Positions 53,501-62,808 of a DNA stretch of 64,000 nucleotides are shown piece after piece. The DNA comes from Chloroflexota bacterium (lineage in GTDB: Bacteria; Chloroflexota; Anaerolineae; B4-G1), in contig JAAEPW010000674.1 of the NCBI GenBank assembly GCA_024232355.1, forward strand, positions 1 to 64,000, read 5' to 3'. Position numbers and translations under genes: made by a program. The notes beneath the pieces are model-generated. The model had not been told where the DNA came from, did not search any database, and was given only the letters and a program-made list of their open reading frames with translations. Within the stretch, counting starts at the first letter, position 1; each line of letters starts with the position of its first letter.

Positions 53501-56184
53501 GCATCGTCGCTGTCCTCGACCGGGTTACCCAGTGAGTCTTGACCACTGGCGGTGACTAGGTTGGTCACGTCTGCGCTGGGGTTGGTGGCGTAGGTAAAGG
53601 TCACGCTCGTCCCCACAGTCAGGGTGAACGGGTCGCCATAGTTATGACCGTTGTCGTCACTCAGGGTGATGTCGGTCAGGGTGTCGTCTCCATTGTTGGT
53701 GACCACGATTTGCCAGGTAGCGGTATTGCCACTGTAGATGGTGCCTGGGGTTACGGTTTCAACTACGTCGAGCCCAGGGTTGATGACGTGGACGCTGGCG
53801 GTGTCGTCATCGCTGACGGTGCCACCCAGTGAGTCCTGTCCAATAGCGGTGACCGGGTTGGTCACATCGTCGTTGGGGTTGGTGGTGTAGGTAAAGGTCA
53901 CGCTCGTACCCACAGTTAGGGTGAACGAGTCGCCATAGTTATGACCGTTGGTGTCGGTCAGGATGACATTGGTCAGTAGGTCGTCGCCGGTGTTGGTGAC
54001 CACGATTTCCCAGGTGACGGTGTCGCCACTGTAGATGGTGCCGGGAGTGACGGTCTCGATGACCTGGATTGCCGGATCAATTGTGTTGACGCTGGCGGTG
54101 TCGTCGTCGCTGACGGTACTGCCCAGCGTGTCTGTGCCAATGGCGGTGACTTGATTGGTCACATCGTCATTGGGGTTGGTGGTGTAGGTAAAGGTCACGC
54201 TCGTGCCCACAGTCAGGGTGAAGGGGTCGCCATAGCTATGACTGTTATTGTCATTGGTCAGGATAACGTTAGTTAGTGTGTCGTCGCCGGTGTTGGTGAC
54301 CACGACTTCCCACGTGACAGTGTTACCGTCATAGACGGTGCCTGGGGTGGCGGTTTCGGTGACTTGGATGTCTGGGTTGATTACGCTGACCGAGGCGGTA
54401 TCGTCGTCGCTGACGGTTTCGCCAAGTGCATCCTCGCCGGTGGCGGTGACTTGGTTGGTCACATCGCCAGTGGGGTTGGTGGTGTAGGTAAAGGTCTGGC
54501 TTGCACCCACAGTCAGGGTGAAGGGTACGCCATAGTTGTGGCCATTGTCGTCGGTCAGGGTGACGTCGGTCAGGGTGTCGTCGCCGGTGTTGGTGACCAC
54601 GACTTCCCACGTGACGGCGTCGCTACCATGAACAGTGCCGGGGGTGACGGTCTCTGTCACCACGATCGCCGGGTGTATGTCATAGTTGCCAAAGTATACG
54701 GTCTCGTTGCTGCCACTAGCCAGTGTCACTGTAAGGCTCACTGGCGTGCTGTTGATCCAGCCATTTTGCAGGGTTTCTTGAACCACATAATCGCCGGCCA
54801 CAAAGCTCTGGTCACGAGGCCAGCTAAAGATCACGCATCCGTTCTCTGTCTGCCCGCTCTGGCCTTGTAGTGCACCGCCTGGTCCATCGACAACGGCAAC
54901 GGCCCAACTATTTAGCCAGGTTTCGCTTTCGTCCATTGAACCATCTCTATCTTGGTCGTAGTAAACGCAAGCGTTGATGATGGGTAATCTGATGACGCCA
55001 AAGTCTACATATTGGCTGCCGCTGGCGGGTAATGTGAACTCGACTTCGATGGGGGTGGTGTTAAACCAACTGCTCTGCAAGGTGAGAGAGGCTTTATAAT
55101 CACCAGCTGCCAGACTTTGCCAAGAAACGGTGCCGTCCGATGCTGTGGTCTTTGGACTTGGATTTACTAGATTCCAACCACCAGCGCCGTCGCTTTGCTC
55201 GAGAGTCACTTGCCAATTGTCCAAGTTGATTTCGTCGTCGTCTCCCTGGATGCCATCATTGTTCAGGTCTTGAAAGACGTGGGCTGTGACTGAGCTATTG
55301 GGAAGCCAGGTGGCGCTTGCTCCGGCGAAAAAGTCGCCGACGGTCTCTTCGCCCAGGATCAGCCATTGGTAACTGTCTACATCATCAATAACTTTGAAAG
55401 CAGTGCCTACTCCAAAAGTGTACCAAGCTGTAGCGGTGATTACGGCGCTGGCGGGCCCACCCACGTTGTTGGTCAGGTCAAAGGTGGCTGTCCCATCCGG
55501 GCCGGTTGTGACGGTGCTGTCACTTAACACGCCAAACGAATTTTCCAGTGTGATGTCTAGCCCCGCGATGGGCTCGCCCCCGGTCGTCGCGGCAATGGTG
55601 TAGGCGATCGTCATTTGTCCCTCGGGCTGGCTGGCGTTGAGGGGTGAAATTGCCAGGTTGGGCTGGCCTCGCATCACGCCATCGCAACTCGCCGCCTCGG
55701 CCTCGCCGATGATCTCCCAGGCACGTCCTTCTACGGCCTCGGTGTATTTGTCGTGGCCTGATTGTACCGGGTCAAAACCATCGGAAAAATGCCACACGGC
55801 TGCCTGGCGGGCTGACATTTCCTGACTGTTACCAGCCAGGTCAGGTGGATAATTTTGCATCAACCACACGAGTTCACAGCGCAACTCTTCTTCGGTGGCT
55901 GCGTAATCAATATCACTTGTGACACCGTGACGAAAGTCGGTGCAAAAGGTAGGTACCAAGTCGCCGCCATTGATCTGAAATTTCATGGTCCCGGCACTGT
56001 ACGAGTACTCTTGTCCGTCGCGGGTGCCTGTTACTGTGTCACTGGGGCCAAGACCGGTCCATCTGCCAGTACGGACGGTGGCGCCCGCTGTTGAGGTCAG
56101 CAGCAACGTGAGTAGTACCACCAAGGTGAGAGTGGTTCCAAGTTGCTTTCTGCGTATCTTGGTAAATAATTTGTAATTGTTCAT
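50587..56184 (-). CDS. Giant thioester-domain adhesin-like surface protein
   Basis: An 1865-residue exported protein. The signal peptide (about 1-35, [15 protein letters not shown]) is followed by a TQXA thioester domain: [10 protein letters not shown] with Cys81 and [10 protein letters not shown] with Gln127, the pair that forms an internal thioester in Gram-positive adhesins. Then come a Big/invasin-like sandwich (about 172-270), two SdrD-B-like segments (about 300-500), eight DUF11-type repeats of about 100 residues (about 505-1303, [18 protein letters not shown] units), and an array of Asp-rich type-3 repeats (about 1303-1830). The tail is [22 protein letters not shown] before ATG 56184 fixes the start. 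It is likely a stalk with a covalent binding tip; the ligand is unknown. Confidence 0.9.
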   Translation of the reverse strand: MNNYKLFTKIRRKQLGTTLTLVVLLTLLLTSTAGATVRTGRWTGLGPSDTVTGTRDGQEYSYSAGTMKFQINGGDLVPTFCTDFRHGVTSDIDYAATEEELRCELVWLMQNYPPDLAGNSQEMSARQAAVWHFSDGFDPVQSGHDKYTEAVEGRAWEIIGEAEAASCDGVMRGQPNLAISPLNASQPEGQMTIAYTIAATTGGEPIAGLDITLENSFGVLSDSTVTTGPDGTATFDLTNNVGGPASAVITATAWYTFGVGTAFKVIDDVDSYQWLILGEETVGDFFAGASATWLPNSSVTAHVFQDLNNDGIQGDDDEINLDNWQVTLEQSDGAGGWNLVNPSPKTTASDGTVSWQSLAAGDYKASLTLQSSWFNTTPIEVEFTLPASGSQYVDFGVIRLPIINACVYYDQDRDGSMDESETWLNSWAVAVVDGPGGALQGQSGQTENGCVIFSWPRDQSFVAGDYVVQETLQNGWINSTPVSLTVTLASGSNETVYFGNYDIHPAIVVTETVTPGTVHGSDAVTWEVVVTNTGDDTLTDVTLTDDNGHNYGVPFTLTVGASQTFTYTTNPTGDVTNQVTATGEDALGETVSDDDTASVSVINPDIQVTETATPGTVYDGNTVTWEVVVTNTGDDTLTNVILTNDNNSHSYGDPFTLTVGTSVTFTYTTNPNDDVTNQVTAIGTDTLGSTVSDDDTASVNTIDPAIQVIETVTPGTIYSGDTVTWEIVVTNTGDDLLTNVILTDTNGHNYGDSFTLTVGTSVTFTYTTNPNDDVTNPVTAIGQDSLGGTVSDDDTASVHVINPGLDVVETVTPGTIYSGNTATWQIVVTNNGDDTLTDITLSDDNGHNYGDPFTLTVGTSVTFTYATNPSADVTNLVTASGQDSLGNPVEDSDDASVNVINPAIQVIETADPTMVYVGNLVNWEVVVTNVGDDPLTQVTMADLNGHPYGASFDLAVGKSVTFTYTTNPTVDVTDVVTATGKDSLNGTVTDNDSASVGVIDPAIQVVESVNPPLVYTGEAVTWEIIVTNVGNDPLTQVTLTDDNGHDYGTTFDLAIGDSKTFTYTTNVTMTTENDVTAVGTDSLGGAVTDDDSAIVNVISPDIQVVESVTPDTIHSGDQVVWQVTVSNNSSDPLTNITLTDDNGHDYGVPFNLAVGESKTFTYTTAPTGNTTNLVTALGYDSLGGQVSDSATAQVKLINPAVQVIKTVSADMIYGGQSVEWTITVFNRGDTTLYNVTVTDSNGMTFGPLTLTADNGSDGSGTDQSSWTYETYPGYDTTNIATANGTDELGLVVTDQDQASVIVDNECPGGPPCNDNDDDGTPDYLDGDDDGDGLSSEDECPAGPPCEDSDGDGTPDYLDDDDDGDGISTSDECPGGAPCEDSDGDGTPDYLDDDDDGDGILTSDECPAGPPCEDSDGDGTPDYLDDDDDGDGILTSDECPAGPPCEDSDGDGTPDYLDDDDDGDGVSTSDECPAGPPCQDSDGDGTPDYLDDDDDGDGVSTNDECPAGPPCQDSDGDGTPDYLDDDDDGDGVSTSDECPAGPPCQDSDGDGTPDYLDGDDDGDGVSTSDECPAGPPCEDSDGDGTPDYLDDDDDGDGVSTSDECPAGPPCEDSDGDGTPDYLDNDDDDDGIPTNIECPSGPPCQDNDGDGTPDYQDLDSDGDGIPDSIEAGDNPSDPADTDGDGTPDYQDIDSDGDGIPDSIEAGDDPTNPVDTDGDGTPDYLDLDSDGDGIPDSIEAGDDPTNPVDTDGDGTPDYLDLDSDGDGILDTDEWSENSGDPLAGCTADDPVCFNNDADGDGFPNYLDNDSDGDGISDTDEYDADGNEIPDDSDNDGIPDWLDPVTEPAAGPEYNYFFYLPFHFALGEG
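51250..52275 (-). repeat. Near-identical 99-bp tandem repeats encoding an Asp-rich Ca-binding array
   Basis: About ten copies of a 33-residue unit ([20 protein letters not shown]... ending DGDGVSTS) are tandemly arranged, with nearly the same nucleotides, so copy number may vary or assemble poorly. Three 34-residue units ([19 protein letters not shown]) follow to about 50900. They belong to the thioester adhesin gene. Confidence 0.85.
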
Positions 56185-56402
56185 TTTATCCTCCTAGTGA
56201 AATTGTGTGGTATGTATATCGTCTCATTCATAATTTATTTGTTATCTATACCTTGACACTGCAAAACAAGTTTTTGACTATACAGGGAAGGTGTATTTGT
56301 GTCCACTACCCTTGAGCCTAGTATATCACAAGATGTGATAGTCGCGGTGAGCGTTGTGTGTTGGTTTTGTGACAGTTTTGTGAAGTAATCTGTGGGGGAA
56401 TA

Positions 56403-56426
56403 GGTCACTTGTCTTATCAAGTGACC
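56403..56426. repeat. Hairpin in the long gap before the DUF922-like gene
   Basis: GGTCACTTG (56403-56411) and CAAGTGACC (56418-56426) pair around a 6-base loop. The 669-base stretch 56185-56853 otherwise contains no gene I can support; it includes the upstream region of the adhesin and the short open frames there look like chance. Confidence 0.4.
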
Positions 56427-56853
56427 CAATCTTTCTTGACACCCCTTGATGAGGCCCGCGCGTCGCCGTTTGTTTGGATTGGTATGAATTTGATTACCAT
56501 CTATCTAGTTTCTGGTTTTCTGGCCGTTCCCTTGTTGTACATGGGTCTTGTGTCCATGGCTGTTCAGTTCTAACGATCTTGTTATGGGTTAAATTAGGTG
56601 GAGGGGAAAGTCCATCTAATTCAGACCGACAAATGTGCACATGTAGGCATCCTGGTAGCCACACACAACCTTGAGATAGTTCAACTCGATGTGCCCCGCC
56701 TGTTCGGCTAGCCGGTACGCATTCTGGTATCGACCTTACCTAGCCAACAGTGCTTGCAACAAAGTCACCACCAGTGCCCTGGACCCCAACATTCCCCTGC
56801 GAGAGGGAATCTCGCTCTCATAGCGCACGTGACTCGATGTATTTGCGGGCCAG

Positions 56854-57489
56854 TTATGGAAAGTGTGCACCTTGAGTTTTGCCGTGTTCGGTGTTTTGAT
56901 CATAGGTGGCCTGTCGTTGACGATATCGTTCCAGAATGCTTTCTCCAACGGCATCCGCTGCTTGTTCCAACTCGCTGCATAATGGATAGGCTGGAAGCGC
57001 ATTCATAGCCTGGAGAATTTCGTCACCAGCTTGAATGGCTATCTTTTTGTGACCATCCTCGTGCAACCGTAGGGCGGCCATATATGCATTCCATCTGTCT
57101 ATGAGATCTTGTGAGGCATTCTTGGGAGTATTCCATTGTGGAAAGATGAACGTGATTTGGATCTGAACTTGAACGGAATTGGTAGTACAGTTGTCGCTTG
57201 TAGTCGAGTAGGGATAGGACCAGTTTACGTACCATTCGGTGTACGCATCCCAACGATACCCAACCTCATCCATATATCCAAGTTGATCCATCTGATCACA
57301 GAGTTCGTCGGCTGTGGATCCGGTGATTTGATAATAGTCATAGTCCACCACTATTGGAATTGGAGCAACACTGGTGCTTTCAGTAGGCGCGGATACTGAT
57401 GTCTGTAGCAAGGCATCGGAGCAACTACTCAACAAGGTGATTGCCAGGATAAGGTTGCGCAACCAATGGCGTTTAAGATGATCAGTCAT
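56854..57489 (-). CDS. DUF922-like secreted lipoprotein, predicted Zn protease
   Basis: A 211-residue protein. A lipobox-like segment (LILAITLLSSC) at about residues 10-20 suggests a lipoprotein. The mature part resembles the DUF922 family: ITGSTADELCDQM near the start and RLHEDGHKKIA (HEXXH) in the C-terminal half, the predicted Zn-protease site. Substrate unknown. I chose ATG 57489, five bases past the upstream stop with AAGG before it, over an in-frame 57579 that would overlap the previous gene. It forms a pair with the winged-helix protein gene. Confidence 0.75.
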   Translation of the reverse strand: MTDHLKRHWLRNLILAITLLSSCSDALLQTSVSAPTESTSVAPIPIVVDYDYYQITGSTADELCDQMDQLGYMDEVGYRWDAYTEWYVNWSYPYSTTSDNCTTNSVQVQIQITFIFPQWNTPKNASQDLIDRWNAYMAALRLHEDGHKKIAIQAGDEILQAMNALPAYPLCSELEQAADAVGESILERYRQRQATYDQNTEHGKTQGAHFP

Positions 57490-57493
57490 AGCC

Positions 57494-58702
57494 TTATTCC
57501 AGGGCGCGGGTGAAAGATGTACGAAAGCGCGGCGGAAGGTGTTCATTGCCCAAAAAATTTTCCAGTCGCCGAACCTCATCCACCAGCAATGCTTGTTCCT
57601 GATCAGTCACTGATTCAAAGAGACCATGGATCACACTCCCATCCTTACGCTGACCCCAGGCGCCCACTACCCGACCATTTACCCAGACGGTGGGGGCTGC
57701 GTTTCCTGCGCGGTCAAAGACCTTGCTGCGATGTTCTGGCGTTAGGAAGCGGAGACGATTACGATAGCCCATAATGTAGGGATCGAGAATTGGGAGAAAA
57801 AAGACGTAGGGAATATCTGGAGCACTAAAGTCGTGCAGCCTTTGGACATCATCGGTTAGCACAAGATGACTGTCTTCCAAGCCCTCGATATCTATTTTCA
57901 TCACTATTGGTTTTAGGGCTTTTAGGGCGTTTTTTACCCCACTTTTAGAGAGACCCGTCCACCATTGGACATCGTCGAGAGTGCTTGGGCCAAAGGCGGA
58001 TAGATAGCGGCGTACTAGCCAGGCTTGTGCTTCCTGGAGCGTGATGGATTCCAGATCGACGTCCGGCAACCAGTCAGGTAGCGTGGCGTACTCGTAGAGG
58101 CTGCTGCGCCAGGTGCCACGAGGGCGTGTGCGGATGAGCAGCCCTCGCGTGCACATACCGGGCACCAGCCGAGAGCCGATGCTAAACTCGCCTTCATAGG
58201 GTTTACCTACGTCGTGCCGAATCTTGACTTGGAGTTGGGGGACTGCTTGACTGATTTGCCGTACCGTGGATGGTCCTTTCTCGGCTAACACATCCACTAT
58301 TTGCTGGTACAGATCATTTAACGTCGCTTTTGCTTTTTCTTCTTGACAAATGCCTGCTTGTACAAGTAGGCGCTTTCCCCGGAACGCTACAGGGGTGCGG
58401 CGCTCGAAGAACGTTTGAGGGAATGCCTGGAAAAAGAATGGAACCTCGTCGCTAGGTACTGCGTGCAGGGTCACACGCATGCAGAGAATTTTAGCCAGCG
58501 TGCGTTCCTCGTAGAGGGCACCCTCCAGTACCTCACGCCGGAAATCGGGAGCCCTTGCCCAGAGAGAGATGTATGGGCTTGTCGGATCGGTAGCATGTAG
58601 GGCAATGATGTCGCGGGTGATTCGCACCACATCGGCAAGGCGGGAGGTGGGCAAGAGATGTTGTTTATGAGCCAGGTAACTGTTAATCAACGAGATTTTC
58701 AA
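57494..58702 (-). CDS. AlkZ/YcaQ-like winged-helix DNA-binding protein
   Basis: A 402-residue member of the HTH_42 family, related to DNA glycosylases AlkZ and AlkX. The conserved region reads IALHATDPTSPYISLWAR, where glycosylases of the family have a QxQ or QxD pair; here His-Ala-Thr, so glycosylase activity is doubtful. Other family marks are YLSAFGPSTLDDVQWWTGLS and a C-terminal NAAPTVWVNGRVVGAW. The start is TTG 58702 with GGAGG upstream; the first 38 residues up to 58816 are not supported. It is transcribed away from the TetR gene 117 bases away, so both may share control. Confidence 0.85.
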   Translation of the reverse strand: MKISLINSYLAHKQHLLPTSRLADVVRITRDIIALHATDPTSPYISLWARAPDFRREVLEGALYEERTLAKILCMRVTLHAVPSDEVPFFFQAFPQTFFERRTPVAFRGKRLLVQAGICQEEKAKATLNDLYQQIVDVLAEKGPSTVRQISQAVPQLQVKIRHDVGKPYEGEFSIGSRLVPGMCTRGLLIRTRPRGTWRSSLYEYATLPDWLPDVDLESITLQEAQAWLVRRYLSAFGPSTLDDVQWWTGLSKSGVKNALKALKPIVMKIDIEGLEDSHLVLTDDVQRLHDFSAPDIPYVFFLPILDPYIMGYRNRLRFLTPEHRSKVFDRAGNAAPTVWVNGRVVGAWGQRKDGSVIHGLFESVTDQEQALLVDEVRRLENFLGNEHLPPRFRTSFTRALE

Positions 58703-58770
58703 GTTGCGTTTTCCTCCGGATATGCCAGAGATTGTATCATGCCTAGATAAGCGACACAAATCCCAATTAC

Positions 58771-58821
58771 TTGACAAATGAACTAGTAGTATATATAATA
58801 TGAACATAAGGTTCATATTAT
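58771..58821 (+). promoter_or_regulatory. Consensus promoter and palindromic operator of the TetR gene
   Basis: TTGACA (58771-58776) and TATAAT (58794-58799) are exact sigma-70 boxes with 17 bases between. The 11-bp inverted repeat ATAATATGAAC (58795-58805) and its complement (58811-58821) overlaps the -10 box and the ribosome site AAGG, and its right arm includes the start codon. A TetR dimer bound here would block transcription and translation start. Confidence 0.85.
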
Positions 58822-59515
58822 GCTGTCAGATTGGTCAAACACTCACACATACATTCTACAGTTGGAGCAAGAGGGATTGGTGACCCGCACATTCCGGCGG
58901 CTCGATCCTGAGCGGCAGTTGGCGATCTTTTCCGGTATCGTGGACGAAGCCATTGACAAGGGGCCTACTGCGATCAACATCAAACACGTTGCCAAGCGTG
59001 CGGGGGTCTCGGTGGGCGCGCTCTATACCTATTTTCCTGATCGTGACGGCATGCTGGATTTTGCGGTAGAGTTATGCGTACGTATCATGGTAGATGAATT
59101 CAATAGTTATCGATCTTATTTCGCCGAATTGCCGTTGCGTGAAGCGCTCGGTATTTACCTAACCGGTGGCATAGAATGGGGCCGGGCCCGGTTCAAGATG
59201 GTGCAATTCTTTGCCCGAGCGGCTTATCATCACGACTCAAATTTGTCCGACCGGCTTGTTCGCCCTATTGCGGTGATTATGCGCGAAACGATCCACAACA
59301 TTTTGACCCAAGCCGTCGCACGGGGCGAAATCCGGGATGATGTGGACCTGGAAGCCACAGTGCGCGTCGTTCATGGGGCACTGATCGTAGCTGGCGATAG
59401 CCAGTTACTACCCTACCTCAACGTTTACTTTCAGATGAATGATGAGGATGTGTCACTTGAGAGGACGCTGGATGCGCTGCTCGACCTCATCCTGCGCGGG
59501 ATCGCTAATGAATAA
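58820..59515 (+). CDS. TetR-family transcriptional regulator
   Basis: A 231-residue regulator with the TetR HTH at about 45-75 (INIKHVAKRAGVSVGALYTYFPDRDGML) and a helical ligand domain. AAGG 8 bases before ATG 58820 gives the start, and the operator overlaps it, so it probably represses itself and the ABC exporter just downstream. The ligand is unknown; toxic hydrophobic compounds are typical for such pairs. Confidence 0.93.
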   Translation: MLSDWSNTHTYILQLEQEGLVTRTFRRLDPERQLAIFSGIVDEAIDKGPTAINIKHVAKRAGVSVGALYTYFPDRDGMLDFAVELCVRIMVDEFNSYRSYFAELPLREALGIYLTGGIEWGRARFKMVQFFARAAYHHDSNLSDRLVRPIAVIMRETIHNILTQAVARGEIRDDVDLEATVRVVHGALIVAGDSQLLPYLNVYFQMNDEDVSLERTLDALLDLILRGIANE

Positions 59516-59542
59516 TTCTATATCAAAAGGTAAAGATCCAAG

Positions 59543-60685
59543 ATGAAGATACTCGGCATCACTCGCAAGACCTTGCTCGAACTCTGGCGCGAGCCTTTGC
59601 TCATTGGACTCTTGTTGCTTTTCCCCGTGCTGTTAGTATTCTTTTATTACGTTGCCTTTGGCCAGACAAAGGACGGATTGGCATCTTATCTCAAACTGTT
59701 GGTTATGAACGACGACGCTGGACCAGCGGGAACGGCTTTGGTTGAGGTCATTTGCGAGACAGAATACAATGGTGACCTTGTCTTTGATGTGGCTGTCGTA
59801 ACCGACCGAAATATCGCCGAGATCGCGCTGCGAGAACACAAGGCCGCATTGCTACTCGTCATCCCGACCAATTTTACACAATCCTTGACGACCCAAGAAA
59901 CACCACCCGCTGTCCGATTGGTAGGTGATGTCAGCTCGGATACCTTTGTCTTTGCCCAGGGCTTTTTGGATGATCTGGTGCTGCGGTTCGCTCGACAGGT
60001 CTCAGGCCGAGAAGAGCCGGCGTTGGTGATGTACGAGTTCTTGCCCGGCACGGGCACAATGTCAGACTTTGATTTTGGTGTGCCGGGAACCATTGTATTT
60101 GGCGTGATGTTTATGACCATCGCCACAGCCATGATCATGGTGCGCGAGCGCGTCAATCACACGCTGCGCCGCCTGCGACTGACGCGTGCCAGCGCCCGTG
60201 ACCTGCTATTGGGTGTCACGCTGGCGTTGTTGATTGTCAGTTTGGTGCAAGCCCCGCTCACTTTTGGATCGGCTGTGTTGTTAGGGTTTCACGTCCAGGG
60301 ATCGCTGGTGTTGGCGATGGGCATTGTGCTCTTGTTGAGTTTGTCGGCGGTGGGATTGGGGCTGATTGTGGCCTGTTTTGCGCGCAACGACGGCGAAGCC
60401 GCCAACCTAGGTGCCGTAGTTGGCGTGATGATGGCGTTGCTGTCCGACGCTATGTATCCGATGCCAGAAGCACCCATTGCCACCATCGCCGGGCGCACCA
60501 TTGAACTGTACGACGCTTTGCCCCCCACCCATGCCGGTGAGGCGATGCGACGGGTTCTGGTCTTTGGCGAGGGGCCCGGTGCCATTGTCTACGAACTGGC
60601 AATGATGGCCACTTTGGCCGCCTTGTTCCTGACTGCGGGCGTAATCCTCTACCGGCGAGTCCAGATGGGAGAACGAAAAGCGTAG
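59543..60685 (+). CDS. ABC-2-type exporter permease, first subunit
   Basis: A 380-residue protein with about six membrane helices: one near residues 20-40, a large extracytoplasmic loop, then five in the second half (residues about 185-375). This is the ABC-2 (DrrB/YadH-like) layout. It is the first of a permease-ATPase-permease run under a TetR repressor, so it is likely to export a drug, lipid or peptide. It shares length and topology with the second permease (1125 bases later), probably forming a heterodimer. Confidence 0.9.
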   Translation: MKILGITRKTLLELWREPLLIGLLLLFPVLLVFFYYVAFGQTKDGLASYLKLLVMNDDAGPAGTALVEVICETEYNGDLVFDVAVVTDRNIAEIALREHKAALLLVIPTNFTQSLTTQETPPAVRLVGDVSSDTFVFAQGFLDDLVLRFARQVSGREEPALVMYEFLPGTGTMSDFDFGVPGTIVFGVMFMTIATAMIMVRERVNHTLRRLRLTRASARDLLLGVTLALLIVSLVQAPLTFGSAVLLGFHVQGSLVLAMGIVLLLSLSAVGLGLIVACFARNDGEAANLGAVVGVMMALLSDAMYPMPEAPIATIAGRTIELYDALPPTHAGEAMRRVLVFGEGPGAIVYELAMMATLAALFLTAGVILYRRVQMGERKA

Positions 60686-60718
60686 CAAGTCACTATTACG
60701 TTGCACAAGGGAATTCTT

Positions 60719-61687
60719 ATGCCAAACATTGTTTTACAATCAAAAGGGTTGACCAAACGATACGGCTCGCTGACGGCCGTCAAGGATCTAACATTGGAAG
60801 TGTACGAGGGTGAGGTGTTTGGTTTTCTGGGTCCAAATGGTGCAGGCAAGACCACGTCCATCAATATGATGTGTGGACTGCTCAAGCCGGATGCGGGTCA
60901 GGTCACCATCCGCGGCGTCCCGGTCAGTAACGGAGACGTAGATGTGCGTGCCCGTGTGGGTGTCTGTCCCCAAGAGATTGTTCTGTGGGAGCGATTGACC
61001 TGCATCGAGCAACTCCAATTCATCGGACAGATGTATGGGATCGCAGGGCGCCAAGCCCGCGCGCGCGGCGAGCAATTGTTGGAAGATTTGGGTCTCACTG
61101 ACAAACGAAACAAGCAGGCACGCACCCTTTCGGGCGGAATGCAGCGGCGGCTTAACCTGGCGATGGCGCTAGTGCACGATCCCGAGATCGTGGTACTGGA
61201 TGAGCCAGAGGCCGGGCTCGATCCACAGAGCCGTATCAAGGTACGCGAGTACATCCAATCGTTGGCGCACAAGAAAACCGTCATTGTCACCACGCACAAT
61301 ATGGATGAAGCCGACCGCGTGGCCCACCGCGTAGCCATCATCGATCACGGCGAGCTGTTGGTGCTAGATACACCCCAGGCGCTCAAGCGGCGTGTGGGAG
61401 AGGGAGATGTGGTGGAGATCAGTTTGGGGGGGGCGCTGGACGACGGTAGAGAAGTAAAGGTGCGACAAGCGATGGAACAGGCCGCGCCTGGATCCCTCGT
61501 TAGCCAGATTTCGTTGGACGTCGAAAATCGTTTGTTAAAGGTGCGGGCACTCAATGCCGTGGGTACGCTGCCTGCTATCTTGACCGCACTGGAGAGCGCC
61601 GGGTTGGAAGCGAGTCAAGTGCGCGTACGTGAGAATACACTGGAGGATGTGTTCATTCAGCTCACCGGGCGGAGGTTGCGAGAATGA
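60719..61687 (+). CDS. ABC exporter ATP-binding subunit (DrrA/CcmA-like)
   Basis: A 322-residue ATPase with Walker A GPNGAGKTTS, signature LSGGMQRR, Walker B IVVLDEPEAGLD and switch His in IVTTHNMDEAD. It has a C-terminal regulatory region like DrrA. ATG 60719 is chosen because AAGGG lies 7 bases upstream; TTG 60701 has none. It overlaps the second permease by 4 bases. Confidence 0.96.
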   Translation: MPNIVLQSKGLTKRYGSLTAVKDLTLEVYEGEVFGFLGPNGAGKTTSINMMCGLLKPDAGQVTIRGVPVSNGDVDVRARVGVCPQEIVLWERLTCIEQLQFIGQMYGIAGRQARARGEQLLEDLGLTDKRNKQARTLSGGMQRRLNLAMALVHDPEIVVLDEPEAGLDPQSRIKVREYIQSLAHKKTVIVTTHNMDEADRVAHRVAIIDHGELLVLDTPQALKRRVGEGDVVEISLGGALDDGREVKVRQAMEQAAPGSLVSQISLDVENRLLKVRALNAVGTLPAILTALESAGLEASQVRVRENTLEDVFIQLTGRRLRE

Positions 61688-62808
61688 AAGCATTCCTTGT
61701 GGCGCGCAAGAGCTTGCTGGAGATGGGGCGCGAACTACAATTGCTCGTTTTGGTCTTGTTACTCCCCTTGCTCTTTTTGGGGCTTACTCTCGTTAGCTAT
61801 GGCGATACACTGTTGGTAACGTACCCAGTGTGGGTCATCGATGCTGATCCTGCCAGCATACCGTCGGATAAAGCGCCGTTGGTGATAGCGTTAAAAGCCC
61901 AACGATACGTCACTGACCAGCCTATATTTGATATCACCCTGACCAATGATCGAAACGCGGCTGATGAGGCTCTTAAGGATCAGACTGTGACTGCGTTGGT
62001 TGTCATCGCGTCGAATGTTTCTAGTGCATCGTCTGTCACGCTCCGGGGCGATGCGCTCAACATGGACTTTTACCGAGCCAGCACCATGTTGAATAATACC
62101 ATTATAGAGCATGCTGACAATATCGCGGGCCAGTTGCCAGTCGTGCAGATCATCGAGGAAGCACTGGGCGAGGCTGCCCCGGAAAACTATTTCGATGTAT
62201 ACGCGCCGGGCATCATCATCTTTGCCCTGTTGATGATCGTACCGCAGACGGCGATGTTGGTGGCGCGAGAAATTCGCTGGCGCACGTTGCGTCGGTTGCG
62301 GATCACGCGGTTGAACGTCTGGGAGTTGTTGGGGGGCATCAGCTTGGCCCAGATGGTCGTTGCTATTGCCCAAGTCATTATTCTGTTTGTCGGCGCGCTG
62401 GCGTTGGGGTTTCACAACCAGGGTTCATTGTTGTTGGCTATTGTCGTGGGGCTGGTCGTGAGTTTTTCAGCTATTGGTTTGGGAGTGATCGTGGCTTGCT
62501 TTTCCGAGAATGATAGTCAAGCGGCCAATCTTGGGGGGACGGTGGCGATGCTTCAGGTGTTTCTCTCTGGTGCATTTTACCAACTTTCACCTATGACCGT
62601 TTTTACCTTGGCCGGTCACCAGATCGATTTATTTGACGTTTTTCCTGCAACTCACGGTTTCTCTGCGTTGCAACAGGTGTTGGCTTATGGCGCGGGCTTG
62701 AAAGATATCGGCTTTCGATTGGGGGCAGCACTGATTCTCTCGATAGTATATTTTGCGGCCGGTGTGGTCATCTTTCAACGGCGCCAGATGCAGAGCAATC
62801 AAAGTTAG
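61684..62808 (+). CDS. ABC-2-type exporter permease, second subunit
   Basis: A 374-residue protein with the same layout as the first permease: an N-terminal helix, a long extracytoplasmic loop (about 45-165) and about five helices in the second half. ATGA overlaps the ATPase stop, showing translational coupling. Its 3' end overlaps the convergent toroid gene by 4 bases. Confidence 0.9.
   Translation: MKAFLVARKSLLEMGRELQLLVLVLLLPLLFLGLTLVSYGDTLLVTYPVWVIDADPASIPSDKAPLVIALKAQRYVTDQPIFDITLTNDRNAADEALKDQTVTALVVIASNVSSASSVTLRGDALNMDFYRASTMLNNTIIEHADNIAGQLPVVQIIEEALGEAAPENYFDVYAPGIIIFALLMIVPQTAMLVAREIRWRTLRRLRITRLNVWELLGGISLAQMVVAIAQVIILFVGALALGFHNQGSLLLAIVVGLVVSFSAIGLGVIVACFSENDSQAANLGGTVAMLQVFLSGAFYQLSPMTVFTLAGHQIDLFDVFPATHGFSALQQVLAYGAGLKDIGFRLGAALILSIVYFAAGVVIFQRRQMQSNQS

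Noticed and set aside
56474..56674. Short plus-strand open frame in the gap before the DUF922 gene
   Set aside because: No ribosome site, no conserved features, lies in an otherwise non-coding stretch.
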